This document shows positions 11,633 through 21,131 of a stretch of DNA of 64,000 nt, in pieces (the stretch's first letter is position 1; each line of letters starts with the position of its first letter). The notes beneath the pieces were generated by a model. That model saw nothing but the letters and a program-made list of their open reading frames with translations, was not told the origin of the DNA and ran no database searches. A program made the translations under genes and the position numbers. The stretch is from Parastagonospora avenae f. sp. tritici 18332-5 (taxonomy: Eukaryota; Ascomycota; Dothideomycetes; Pleosporales; Phaeosphaeriaceae), in NCBI GenBank assembly GCA_022559985.1, contig JAFJTR010000013.1:434001-498000 (forward strand). Direction: 5' to 3'.

Positions 11633-12918
11633 ATGACTACCCGATCCTTCAACAATGGCACTTGCGAAAAGAAAATCGGAACAGAAACTCATAATAGCGG
11701 TGACGCAATTATTGAAATTGATAATCGTACCACAACACTCGTCAGCAATGGCCTCAAAGGTATGCGGTCATGCCCATGGTCATTGATAGGCCCTACTAAT
11801 GATTAAAGAACGTCAATTTACAGTCGAAGAGGTTGAGCATGGGATCACTGAAACTGAGACAACCCCTCGTGAGTCAAATCTAATTTACCTTACAAGTACC
11901 GAAGCTAATGTCGCCAGTGCAGGATTTCCCTATCGGAATTCCGCTTCAAGCGGCTTTTCAGTCTAGCGAGTCTAGCTGGTCTCTTTATAGAGGCTTCGGC
12001 TATTTACATTCTCGTGTTATCCTGGAGCTACAGGATGAGCTCAGATGTCTAGAGAAGAAGCTGACTGAGGCCGACGAGATGGATCTCGAAAATGGAGATG
12101 GCAAACGTTTGAGATCAAGGCACAGTGATGTTCAGCAAGCGAGACGTGAGAAGATCGACAGGTTTCGGACAAGTCTGATCGAAACGATCCGAAGCAAACT
12201 TGTCAGCTATGGTTCGACCGTCTCACCTGAAGTACTTTAGCAGGGCTAATGGTGTATCAGACGAACTGCTGGTCAAGGCTCGCGACCTGAATGCTTTTCA
12301 AAGGCCATCGAACCGTGATTATCGGAGCTTTCGTACGTGGTTCTGGAACAAGAAGCCTTTGAACTACGAACCGGAGGAAGAGTTCATCAAGCGAAGAGAG
12401 GACCTGGTGTCGCTCCGCCATGGACGTGAGTGGTCGAGTTTCGACGGCATTGTTGAGTCTTGTATACGCAAGCTGCACTGTCGTCCATTGCAAGTACGTA
12501 TCTGCCCTGTTCATACATACGTGAATTACATATGCGGCTGACGCTTCTGAAGAGAATTTTCACAACTGTTGAGCTCCGCAAGAAGACCAATGACGAGAAC
12601 ATCCACTACTATTCTCAGTCGCGCATCCAGAAGCTGGTTGGCCTTATCATTACGTTGATCATATTCGTACTTCTTGTACTACCTGTCGTAGCCTTGTACA
12701 AGCTAACATCGATTGGAGATCGCGACTCCACATTCGATGCTGTTGGGATTCTGGTAGTCTTCACCCTACTCTTCTCTGCCGCGATGAGTCTCTTGACTGA
12801 GGCAAAGCGACATGAATTATTTGCAGCGAGTGCAGCATATTGCGCAGTACTCGTTGTGTTCATCTCAAACTTAGACAATAGCGTAGGCTTCAGTGGCATT
12901 GACGGTCGGGAGCATTGA
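11633..12918 (+). CDS. DUF6594 family membrane protein
   Basis: A fungal-specific family of unknown function with a helical N-terminal half and C-terminal transmembrane helices. Five exons: 11633..11759, 11809..11868, 11918..12211, 12261..12493 and 12553..12918, total 359 aa with consistent phase. The family opening is LQDFPIGIPLQAAF, followed by a coiled-coil-like stretch (ELQDELRCLEKKLTEADEMD), then RPSNRDYRSFRTWFWN, and three hydrophobic segments near the C-terminus (about 280-300, 315-333 and 340-355). The third donor is GTTCGA, unusual, but its use joins SYG to DELLVKARDL exactly as family spacing requires. Without it the frame stops at 12240. A damaged second copy of the C-terminus lies downstream at 13627. 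The gene is intact as modelled. Confidence 0.78.
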
Positions 12919-13198
12919 GCATCATGCAATGACGATCCTGGGTCACTAAGTGAAGCGGGAGTAGCCATTGGAGGGCACATCCGCGTCATGGTTGAGACGT
13001 CGAGACAGTGATCGTTTCGTTTGTCGGCACTGAGACGGAAGTCTGCGCAGTTTTATTATGTTCTCTAAAGTATTGATAGAATTTGGTTTTGTACGAGTGC
13101 CACAAAATTCGTGCCCGCCCTGCACCTACACGGCAAAAGCTAATAGTCTTGAGAGGTACGAGCACCGTGAACATAGGCTGCAATGGCAGGAAAGCAAA

Positions 13199-13259
13199 TG
13201 TGCGCTCCCAGAATCGAACCAGGAAAAACTCCCGTCTCAGTTTTGAGGTTTGTCCGCAC
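13199..13259 (-). pseudogene. tRNA-like fragment with T-arm
   Basis: On the minus strand the segment ends with a T-arm-like CCTGG-TTCGATT-CTGGG followed by AGCGCAC. It shares the 17-nt stretch GTTCGATTCTGGGAGCG with the tRNA-Tyr gene at 14339. The 5' end GTGCGGA pairs with five of seven bases of the 3' strand. The middle is about 12 nt too short for D and anticodon arms, so this is a degraded tRNA copy rather than a gene. Confidence 0.35.
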
Positions 13260-13626
13260 ATCTTGCCAGCGAAGCTCTTAAACTTCACGATTAAGACAGG
13301 GCTGAACTTGCATGCCTGAATTCTAAGGCACAGTATCATTGAACAATGATATGTCTCGTCGGTCATATCAAGCTTAACTCGTTGTTTCATCGCGTCACTA
13401 AGAATATTGAGTTGCTAGTGTTCATTTATATACTCATCGTAAGCTTAGAGGGGCCTCAGTTTAAACGCAGCTCTGAGATACTCTACCTTATTCCATTAGA
13501 AATCTTTGAGCATACATAGGCCTCTTCTTTGTCTCTTTTCGCCAGGAAATGTTAGGAAAAAGCGGGCAGGGATTTTGCCGAAGCCTGATGGTGCGAGTTT
13601 GACCATGCCATCAGTGCTGACGGACA

Positions 13627-13735
13627 AAGACCAAGGTCAAACGCCATGAGCTCTTTGCAGCCAGTACAGCGTATTGCGCAGTGCTTGTAGTTTTCATCTC
13701 GAACTTTAACAACGACAACAGCACCATTGGCAGGA
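13627..13735 (+). pseudogene. DUF6594 C-terminal fragment
   Basis: The plus strand translates as KVKRHELFAASTAYCAVLVV and then FISNFNNDNSTIG. This matches the last transmembrane segment of the intact DUF6594 gene upstream (AKRHELFAASAAYCAVLVVF). No ATG, upstream domain or splice context remains, so it is the remnant of a tandem paralogue or partial duplication. Confidence 0.65.
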
Positions 13736-14338
13736 TCCAGTAGGATGATTTGTAAGGTGTTGCTTTTCATCTCGGTCTGATGCTCGGCGGAGCGTAACGC
13801 AAGCTCTCAAGTTGCAGAAAAAGCGAAATACAACCGACGTAGCAAGACTGCGACAATAGTCTAAGAAACGAAGTAAAATCGTTTGACAGAATTACAAATT
13901 ACTCCACCAAGTCTTTCGAGAGTGCTTAAGTAAGATGTGAGCCGAGTGTACTGTGCCAGACTAGGAATACAGGGTTGCCATCAAGACTTCGAAACTGCTC
14001 AGTGTCATTTTTTCTGCAAGTTGAGAGGCAAGCTCTCGCACTTAACGATAGCGCAGTGCAACACTGATCGATAAGTTCTCATCGCGCGATCTTGATCGCT
14101 CAATAAATTTCCACATTATGAATGAGCGTTGGGAGAAATCAATGAGGACTTGTTAGCGCAAATTTGACCATGCCGACGTGATTGACCCCTCAGTGCCGAC
14201 GGACAAAGACGGCTGCTAGGAGCGAACCACCCCTCTTTGTGCCCCTCTACCAAACTGAACCCATTTTGTTAGCAATATATTTTTAATAATGTCCAAATCA
14301 TACATCGAAACCAATCAAGCGCGTTTTCGGACGCACAA

Positions 14339-14476
14339 CTCCGCTTGGTGTAGTTGGTGTAAGTTCTACAGTCCACACTGCCGTGTGACCACACGTCTAA
14401 CTCTAGCAGTTATCACGTTCGACTGTAATATCACTTTGTAATCGAAAGGTCCCTAGTTCGATTCTGGGAGCGGAGA
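14339..14476 (+). tRNA. tRNA-Tyr (GTA) with anticodon-loop intron and extra D-loop insertion
   Basis: Removing two insertions leaves a complete cloverleaf of about 75 nt. Acceptor CTCCGCT (14339-14345) pairs perfectly with AGCGGAG (14469-14475), discriminator A. D-stem is GTG/CAC. Anticodon stem is TTCGA/TCGAA with loop CTGTAA...A. T-arm is CCTAG-TTCGATT-CTGGG. The C1-G72 pair, A73 and the GTA anticodon are tyrosine identity features, and a 12-nt intron after position 37 (TATCACTTTGTA) is the kind present in eukaryotic tRNA-Tyr genes. A-box (TGGTGTAGTTGG) and B-box (GTTCGATTCT) are intact, and a T5 terminator follows. The oddity is a 51-nt insertion at 14359..14409 within the D-loop. The gene could be functional if this is removed, or a recently disrupted copy. 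Confidence 0.8.
14359..14409 (+). other. Intron-like 51-nt insertion in the tRNA-Tyr D-loop
   Basis: The insert begins GTAAGT, contains TCTAAC 14 bases before its end and ends GCAG. These are the donor, branch-point-like and acceptor features of a fungal spliceosomal intron, with a typical 51-nt length. Its exact excision restores GTTGG-TTTAT, a normal tRNA-Tyr D-loop. It contains a small potential hairpin (CACAC/GTGTG). Confidence 0.6.
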
Positions 14477-15119
14477 ATTCTTTTTGCTATCCTGAGTGTC
14501 TTTCAGGGAAGTGTGGAGTTAGGGTGGGTTTTTGCGACGTGGGTGAGGGCGGCAGAAGAAGCGAAAAATAGCCGCCACAACCAGCCAGACTGCGACAACA
14601 GCCTCACGACACAGGAAATCATTGGATAAAGCTCTTCATAACAACAGCGCAACGCCTTGAAACTCACTTTGCTGCTGTATCTAAATTAACTCTATCTTCG
14701 TAAGAATAAATGATATTCTTTTAGTTTTGCCGTTGTTGCAGAGCTGGAACTCGCGCTGATGCGAGGCGTATTTCGTCCTACCGGAGGTGGAAATGTGCAG
14801 TAAAGTTATCTACACAAAGACGAGAGAATGTTTTGCGGAAGAACTTGCTAAAGCTACCAAATCTCGCTTTTTGCGCAGCGTGAAAGCCTCGGTTCAATCA
14901 CTGGTGTGAAGTGGGGTTAGTTTGTCAGCACGGATGTGGAGGTTAATATCACTGCTATGGTAAAGTGGATTGAAATTGCACATGTGGCCTTTGAGATAGG
15001 AATGTACTTGTGATTTTTTGCTCCTCCGGAAAGTGCCGATGGCGCAAAGACGTGTGCTTGCAGACATAAGCGTAGGTACATAATTGATCAAGTTTAAATA
15101 TAGTCATACAACATCGGTA
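14477..15119. other. Intergenic region between two tRNA genes
   Basis: No protein-coding potential seen. It carries the second members of the diverged repeats near 14553-14602. The remainder is unremarkable. Confidence 0.35.
14481..14485 (+). terminator. Pol III terminator of tRNA-Tyr
   Basis: A run of five T begins 5 nt after the discriminator base, a standard RNA polymerase III stop. Confidence 0.7.
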
Positions 15120-15200
15120 GGCCCGATGGCGCAATGGTAGCGCGTCAGATTCCAGTTTCCAGTTACCTGAAGGTTGGGCGTTCAAATCGCTCTCGGGTCA
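15120..15200 (+). tRNA. tRNA-Trp (CCA) with short intron
   Basis: Acceptor GGCCCGA pairs with TCGGGTC (one G-T pair), discriminator A. D-arm GCGC-AATGGTA-GCGC is characteristic of tRNA-Trp. Anticodon arm starts TCAGA-TTCCAG, giving anticodon CCA, followed by an intron of about 9 nt (TTTCCAGTT). The 3' stem CCTGA leaves one A-C mismatch at 31-39. T-arm GGGCG-TTCAAAT-CGCTC is complete. Confidence 0.85.
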
Positions 15201-15210
15201 TCACTTGTTC

Positions 15211-15216
15211 TTTTTT
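15211..15216 (+). terminator. Pol III terminator of tRNA-Trp
   Basis: A run of six T starts 10 nt after the tRNA-Trp 3' end. Confidence 0.65.
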
Positions 15217-15396
15217 GCCCGTGTGATGCGTTCGGCAGGACTTGCTGTGCAATTGATCGGTTGCGGTTAATGGTGGGGGGCACTCCACTATGCACTAGAA
15301 CAACTGCGACCAGGATCTCTTTTTGTTATCCAAAGGATCCGAACACCACTGCCTTTCCAGTTGAATTGTCTTCCTGCACCATCGACTTCTCAAGCG

Positions 15397-16398
15397 TCAA
15401 CAGAAGATGTGATGTCCGCACAAACAGCTCTGTGAGATGTTAGTGTCTAGATTGTAGAATGGACTGATTTCTGTCATACCATCATATTCAATCTCGTAGG
15501 ACACAGGCATGTCTTCGTCTGATCGAATAAGAATGGGAGTATCTCTGCGGAATTTTCGCTCCTTGACGTTGAAGCGTATGCCTGTGTTCTTCGACCCGCT
15601 CACCCATAGTATTCTAGGATCATTCATGTCAACCTTCTCTTCCTCCTCCGTCACAACCGCTTTACCCTTTCCAGTCTCCTCTACAATCTCTGCTGTTTCT
15701 ACTTGCGCGGCAGCTCTCTCTTGCCGCCCTTTCGCCGCCGTCTCTGCCAGCCAGTCTTTCCATACTCTCATCACGCCTTCTTCAACATCAACAAAGCAGG
15801 TAAAGAGTCCATGCCTTGGGCCAATCTTGACCAAGTTTGCTTGCGACACGAGTTGTGTGAACAGCTCGTGCGCTTCTAGGCTCAACATCTGCTTGACGGT
15901 CTCGCCTTCATATTTATCCTGCGCAGTGCCGGGGAAGGTGCGGCTTCCAGGCACATCCCCTGGTCGCCGTAGCACTCTTCGGGCCCCCTCTTCAAGTTCT
16001 CGTTGATGTGGCCTGAAGCGGGAGTACATGTTGCGCATCTTCCTCAGCCGTTCTCCAATCTTGGCTTCATCTTCAGTCTCGGTTGCGTATAAGGATAGAC
16101 CTTCAGTGCCACGGTAGGTGCAAAAGTATGGCGGCTCGAATAACTTCGCCGAGGGATGGTAGCATTCAAGCAATAGAGAATGCGAGTTGAGCTCGGCTGC
16201 TGCAACTAGTCTATTGTGCAGTATTCTTAATATTATAGTAGACAATCGGCGCGAGATCGAGGTCAGAGGGAGAAGTTCGGGTGTAGTTATGGGCGCAAAG
16301 AGGTGCAAGAGTAGCTACGATAGTTAGCCGGTAAGATCAGATGATGATGCAAGACGGCATACTTCGTTTGGGAGATTATAGAGGTAGCAGTCCGCCAT
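15397..16398 (-). CDS. F-box domain protein
   Basis: Exons 16363..16398 and 15397..16314 (minus), 48-bp intron (GTATGC...CGTAG), 317 aa. Splicing joins a 12-residue first exon to the body and creates LYNLPNE-LLLHLFAPITTPELL, an N-terminal F-box signature (LPxExLxxIF). The unspliced frame has only a TTG start, so the tiny first exon is supported. The body contains the ECYHPSAKLFEPPYFCTYRGT segment, split here only for description, and a charged region with EEEEKVDMNDPR. A final WVSGSKNTGIRFNVKERKF block looks folded. F-box proteins recruit substrates to SCF ubiquitin ligases; the substrate here is unknown. The last 15 residues may be altered by an unseen 3' intron. Confidence 0.7.
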
Positions 16399-16656
16399 CT
16401 TGAAGTTCGTTAATCACGCCAGCACAGGTTGTTTGCGAGGCTTTACTTGAAGATGGGTGAACGGAACCATCGCGCGCGGAGATAAGATATCGTCATTTGG
16501 CCAGCCGAGGCTATTTTGTATTGGGCTAGCTCAAAACACAGACGCGCTTTCCCGTTCGAGCTTCATCACTCACCTTTCGACGTTCACCTCACGACACCAA
16601 ATTTCACGCGTCCAGCAGCTCACAAGCTAGTATTGACGAGCAAAACGCCGCTCGAT

Positions 16657-18246
16657 ATGCAGCAGTTCGTTGCTAAGCGCGAACTTGCAGCCAGCCCGCA
16701 GCAGGTTCAGAATGGTCCGCCCTCGATAGACCGGAAAGTCGTTGCTGCCAACGCGAGGGTTACCATGAACAAACCGCCTGCGACTAATCAGACTCGACAA
16801 CTCCAAGCGCCGCCAGGCATACCCTGTCGTGGCCTTGTAAACGTGCAGAATAGCTCTGCTGCTCTCCAACATGCATCTCGTCGCCGCCATTCAGGTCAAG
16901 GCAACAAGGGTGACATGTACGACACAGATGCTGATAGTATTGATACTACAGTCAATCAGTCTGTCATCCAAGTCGAGGACAGTCAACTCAAAGAGCCTCA
17001 GTATCTTCAGCACCATGAACCAGTAGATCTTGGAAGCGAGGGAGCCGACGAGGACGAAGATGAAGCCGCGGATTATGATGACGATGAAGAGCAAGAAGAT
17101 GCAAATGAATACGATGAGGTCGATATGACGCAAGAAGAGTCTGACTACCTTCAGCGACAAGGTAAATCACATCTCACTGCTGAAGATGCTCTTGCATACT
17201 TAGCCCAAGCTCGTTCAGAAGGCTTCCCGACAGTCGACGGCGACTCCTACCCGACTACCACCGATGGAGAACCCACTGAATGGCGAGGAGAGCAAGGCCT
17301 GACACCCGATTCGCCCTCGCCTCGACGATCTGTCATGAACGGCCACCGTCCGATGGCTCAGCCGTCGATGCAGCGTCAACCACAGGGCGGAAGCAATGCG
17401 CTGCCTAAGCACAGCTCGAAGAAGCTCTTCCAGCAGTCGGCAAACATCCGTGACCAGCAACGTGTGAATGCATACCACAATCCACAGCTGGATCAAGGAC
17501 ATCATCCTATGGCCGCACCTGTGCAGCCTAGTCAGCCACCGTCATATTCACAAGTCAAGCATGAGTTCCCTACTCCTCAAGTGGTCAGCGCAAATGCCCG
17601 ACAAAACCAAATGGCATTCAACCAAGCACCACAAGCATTTCCTCCGCAGCAGCCCGACCCCGCGCACGCTCAAATAGCCCACCTTAGCAAAGATGGGGCA
17701 CATGCTTCGTCAACGCGCAACAAGCACGTTCCGATCATTCAAAAGTCAGCACCAATGGGACAAGTCCTAGTACAGGATCCCGTTGTGCGCCCCACCAGTG
17801 ATTACGACCCCGAGGTCCTTCACAAAATGAGCTACGATCAGCTCAAGAACGAGAGCTTCGACGCCAATCCCCGTGCAAATGGACCGCCATTGTCTGGAGA
17901 CATGCTTCAAAAGCCCCTCGTCGAGCGTCTCGAGCACGTCCAGAAGAACTTTGATCCCATCAAGCAATCTGAGTTCTTTCAAACTCTGCCCACCCACGAA
18001 TGGGAGGATGCAGGGGATTGGTTCCTCGAGCAGTTCAGCAGCATCATCAATCGGACCAAAGAGGCACGCAAGCAGAAGCGCAAGCTCGCTGAAAGCTTCG
18101 AGGACGAGATTGAGAAGCGGCACAAGCACGTCAGCAAGAAATATCGTCAAGTTGGTGATGCAATGAAGAAGATGCAGGCGCAGGGCGAAGGACTAGTCCC
18201 GAGGAGCCCTAGGCCAAGCAAGAGCCCGAACCCGAAGAAGCGCTGA
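16657..18246 (+). CDS. ECM11-domain protein
   Basis: Single exon, 529 aa from the ATG at 16657; the open frame extends upstream to a TTG at 16516 without ATG. The N-terminal 430 residues are low-complexity and polar, with an acidic stretch rich in Asp/Glu (about residues 125-155). The C-terminus (about 440-520) contains MSYDQLKNESFDANP, then FFQTLPTHEWEDAGDWFLEQ, then a basic coiled-coil (EARKQKRKLAESFEDEIEKR). This order matches the fungal ECM11 C-terminal domain. Yeast Ecm11 works in meiotic chromosomes with the synaptonemal complex; whether that role holds here is unknown. The final PRSPRPSKSPNPKKR tail is basic and could be a nuclear signal. It lies divergently from the F-box gene with 258 bp between starts. 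Confidence 0.75.
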   Translation: MQQFVAKRELAASPQQVQNGPPSIDRKVVAANARVTMNKPPATNQTRQLQAPPGIPCRGLVNVQNSSAALQHASRRRHSGQGNKGDMYDTDADSIDTTVNQSVIQVEDSQLKEPQYLQHHEPVDLGSEGADEDEDEAADYDDDEEQEDANEYDEVDMTQEESDYLQRQGKSHLTAEDALAYLAQARSEGFPTVDGDSYPTTTDGEPTEWRGEQGLTPDSPSPRRSVMNGHRPMAQPSMQRQPQGGSNALPKHSSKKLFQQSANIRDQQRVNAYHNPQLDQGHHPMAAPVQPSQPPSYSQVKHEFPTPQVVSANARQNQMAFNQAPQAFPPQQPDPAHAQIAHLSKDGAHASSTRNKHVPIIQKSAPMGQVLVQDPVVRPTSDYDPEVLHKMSYDQLKNESFDANPRANGPPLSGDMLQKPLVERLEHVQKNFDPIKQSEFFQTLPTHEWEDAGDWFLEQFSSIINRTKEARKQKRKLAESFEDEIEKRHKHVSKKYRQVGDAMKKMQAQGEGLVPRSPRPSKSPNPKKR

Positions 18247-19703
18247 ATGTGGCAGAGCAGCGCGAAAAATTGTGTCATGTCGATGGGGTCCACGATGTGT
18301 TTTACGATGTCAGGAAGTAATGAAGGAGGATCAAGTTTCGCACGGAGTTACATGCGCATGAGATCGCATCGATAGTGTCGATTTACCGGTACAATATGTT
18401 ATATACCCATAGTTGCGAGCATATGCTAGAACCGAAAAGTGTAACAAATATTTACGAATGACACAAGGCACAAATTTGATTGTGTCTAGATTCAGACGTG
18501 ATTGCACTCATAGCTGTGCTAACAACTTACCGTGGACTTCAACACCACATTCTACATTAGCTTACAACCCTCAAAATGCCATGTAAAGACGCTCGCAATA
18601 CCACTGATCTACTCACCATCCACTAACCTAATTCGCTGTCTTACCTACACAGCCCCAAAGGCAATTCCAGCTTGCGCGGCCAAGCTGTCGTGACTCCGTC
18701 CACGTTGGTTGTTGTGCAACACTACACCGGGAGCCATTTCCGGTGACCCAATCGGACGGGACTATGTGTAACACAGCATTCTTCTACAGCTTGAGGACTG
18801 ATTAGTGACACTGTTGAGACGTTATTAGGCCCACAAGGCACTCTTGTTGTCCGCTCGCAGATTCAATCGGAACTCGAATGAAGCGGCCCTCGGAAGCTTC
18901 GAAGGCTGCCGAAAGACTGCCGGATTTGCGGCTACCATGTCGCACGTAGGCGGGTTCGGATGGAGATGCGCGTGTCGAATCTGGGAGCTCGGGTGGTGCT
19001 GTGTGATGGGGAAGCGGGTTGTTGCAAGCGATCTTGATACAGAAGGGCGCGGAGGCGGGCGAGTGCCTGGCGTAGCTTTGAACGTGTTGCACTTGGTCAG
19101 AGTAATTACACAGATCAGAGATTCGGTAACAGTTCAGGTGCGCACCCTTGTATGGTCGCAAGGGAGGACGGGGTGCACTGTCTTGTGCTTGGTCTGGTGG
19201 AGGAAAGCGAATGCGATGTTAGCGATGTTGCCAGCAATGGAAGCGCGGAGGTGCGCATATCCGACTTGCGGGGACTGGTACTCAAGATTGGGCGATACAT
19301 ATCGTTCTGATCAAGTGGGCATTGGTCTTGTGCATGCACTTGTGTTCGTGGGTTCCACGATGCGGCGTGTACCTGACGTTGGCGCTAGGCCTGCGCCTCC
19401 ACGCCGGTGGTGGATGCCCGCCGTCATTTCCATATAGCTGTGCTCCGCAAAATCCTCTGGTCTTGATCATCTTCAGATTCCCAACACACCTCGACCATAA
19501 TAGAAGCTGCACGTCTTACCCACTGATAAATGGCGCAAGTTTGAGTAAGTGTAGTCCATTCCCTCGACAGTTCAGCGAGTATGAGGGAGATCGCAGGCTA
19601 ATGCTCGTGTCCACGTAGGTGACCAGGTCCTTCACATCGCGCCTTGACTTGACCAGAGAAGCGGCCTTCCTGAGTTTTGCTAGGCCATCTGCTTCTTGAG
19701 AGA
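18247..19703. other. Intergenic region
   Basis: Overlapping open frames on both strands near 18.8-19.6 kb have Arg/Cys/Trp-rich, non-protein-like composition and lack splice context. I see no gene, RNA or repeat here. Confidence 0.35.
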
Positions 19704-21131
19704 ATGAAACAAACAGACATGGATGTACTCGAGAAGCCCCCGCCGCCCACGCCGCCCACGAACCGCGGCCCATGTCTCCACAACCCCGCAACGGAAACAC
19801 CCCGACTGAAGAGGAGACGTGAATGGCAGGAAGGGAAGATAAATGGAAGCCGAGCCAAAAGTAAGGGCAAATCAGCAGTAGCTCCAGCGGAGCAGGGCGG
19901 TCCTATGGTCTCAGCCTCCACTACTGGAACCGAAACGCATGACGCATCTCAACCTCAAGAACTCCAGGGGTGCTGCAATGCGAGTGGAGAGGCTCATCCG
20001 TTGCCTGACCGCTCACCGGGCCAGTGGAAGATAATTCGAAAGTTGAAATTGTGCGCGGGCTGCCTGACGAGAACGGTTCCTCCGCACACGCCATGCAGCG
20101 ACGGTGCACCCTGTAAGGGTCAGCCGAAAGCTCCTTTCGATGAAACGAAGATCAAAAGGATAAAGAAAGAAGTCTTAAAGCGTCGTGCGGATCTGGAGCG
20201 CACATATGGCAAACCTGGGCAGCAGAACAGACAAACCTGGACTGGAAATGTTTCATCGACAGCCCGCCAGCACGGTCACTGCCTCGTACCTCCGCAGTAT
20301 TCTCCTTATGTAGGTACGAGTCAGACCGTTGAAGGCCCGTCGGTATTAGGCAATAGGTATGGAGTGCCTGCTACACCTGGACACATCTTTGCGACTGCCG
20401 TGCCACCCTACGACTTCCACTGCTACAGCTTTTTTCTTCATCCGAGAGAACGACTCCACAGGAGCAACGAATATGCCAGGCGAACCGTAACTCGCAGTTC
20501 GGGCTCCGTCACGGAAACCGCTGTCGCCGATGAACTGTGCATCGTGCGTACTCCACAGTACTCGTATGCCACGATGAAAACGAACGTGAAGCAATCGACC
20601 GAACGAAACGTCGATTTCATGGGCATGGATCCTCCAACACCTGTGATCCCGGCAATCCATATCGAGACAGAAATCGGACCGGCCCACGAATCGCAGCAGG
20701 AGCTCGCGGGTGTCCCAGTTCCAGAGAGCAGCGCATCTGCATTTGGACTATCTGTCAACGATCACAACTGGGACGGTGAAACGGAGGTGGCGGAGAGCAC
20801 CCATGGACCTGAGGATAAGGATACTGTCGAAGAGGATCTCACCACAAGCGCGCTGTTGGTCGAGAAGCTTCTCAGGAAGACAGAACGTATCATGTCCTCA
20901 GTACCTCGATCATGGACATTGCAGGTATCTCCAGTAAGTCTCCGCCTCTTTCATTGTATTTTCCAGTCAGGCACTGACGCGTTTCAGGGCTGTCATTATT
21001 GGGAGGGCTCCACGGTATTCGACGAGCCACAAGAGTTCCTATCCAAGCACATCCAACGCAAAGAAGTCCTCCTCTCGTCCAGGAGTGTAGAGAGCTTTTT
21101 CGATATACAGCGCATCACCCCCTGGTTGTAG
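19704..21131 (+). CDS. Hypothetical protein, disordered with Cys-containing segment
   Basis: Exons 19704..20933 and 20988..21131 joined across a 54-bp intron (CCA|GTAAGT...TTTCAG), 457 aa. The unspliced frame is also open because the intron is a multiple of three without a stop. A basic N-terminus (PRLKRRREW) precedes a segment KLKLCAGCLTRTVPPHTPCS and DGAPCKGQPK with cysteines spaced C-x2-C-x11-C-x5-C. A charged helix (KIKRIKKEVLKRRADLERTYG) follows. The rest is polar and low in structure. The Cys pattern could bind zinc and the basic flanks suggest a nuclear protein, but it does not match a Zn2Cys6 motif. I do not recognise the family. The alternative frame in exon 2 is also open, so the C-terminus is uncertain. 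Confidence 0.5.
   Translation: MKQTDMDVLEKPPPPTPPTNRGPCLHNPATETPRLKRRREWQEGKINGSRAKSKGKSAVAPAEQGGPMVSASTTGTETHDASQPQELQGCCNASGEAHPLPDRSPGQWKIIRKLKLCAGCLTRTVPPHTPCSDGAPCKGQPKAPFDETKIKRIKKEVLKRRADLERTYGKPGQQNRQTWTGNVSSTARQHGHCLVPPQYSPYVGTSQTVEGPSVLGNRYGVPATPGHIFATAVPPYDFHCYSFFLHPRERLHRSNEYARRTVTRSSGSVTETAVADELCIVRTPQYSYATMKTNVKQSTERNVDFMGMDPPTPVIPAIHIETEIGPAHESQQELAGVPVPESSASAFGLSVNDHNWDGETEVAESTHGPEDKDTVEEDLTTSALLVEKLLRKTERIMSSVPRSWTLQVSPVSLRLFHCIFQSGTDAFQGCHYWEGSTVFDEPQEFLSKHIQRKEVLLSSRSVESFFDIQRITPWL

Larger units (their letters stand above)
12919..14338. other. Decayed intergenic zone with gene and tRNA debris
   Basis: No intact gene. It contains a tRNA-like fragment, a DUF6594 C-terminal fragment and diverged short repeats (listed separately). 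The rest looks unconstrained and moderately AT-rich. Confidence 0.4.
13599..14602. repeat. Diverged short direct repeats
   Basis: Two pairs of similar segments are visible. TTTGACCATGCC followed by CAGTGC(T/C)GACGGACAAAGAC occurs near 13600 and again near 14163. GCAGAA(A/G)AAGCGAAA followed by AGACTGCGACAA(T/C)AG occurs near 13815 and near 14553. They are too diverged and short to name a transposon family. Confidence 0.4.

Noticed and set aside
18844..19437. 197-codon frame on the plus strand
   Set aside because: Cys/Trp/Arg-rich random-looking composition, several overlapping frames on both strands, no splice or domain support.
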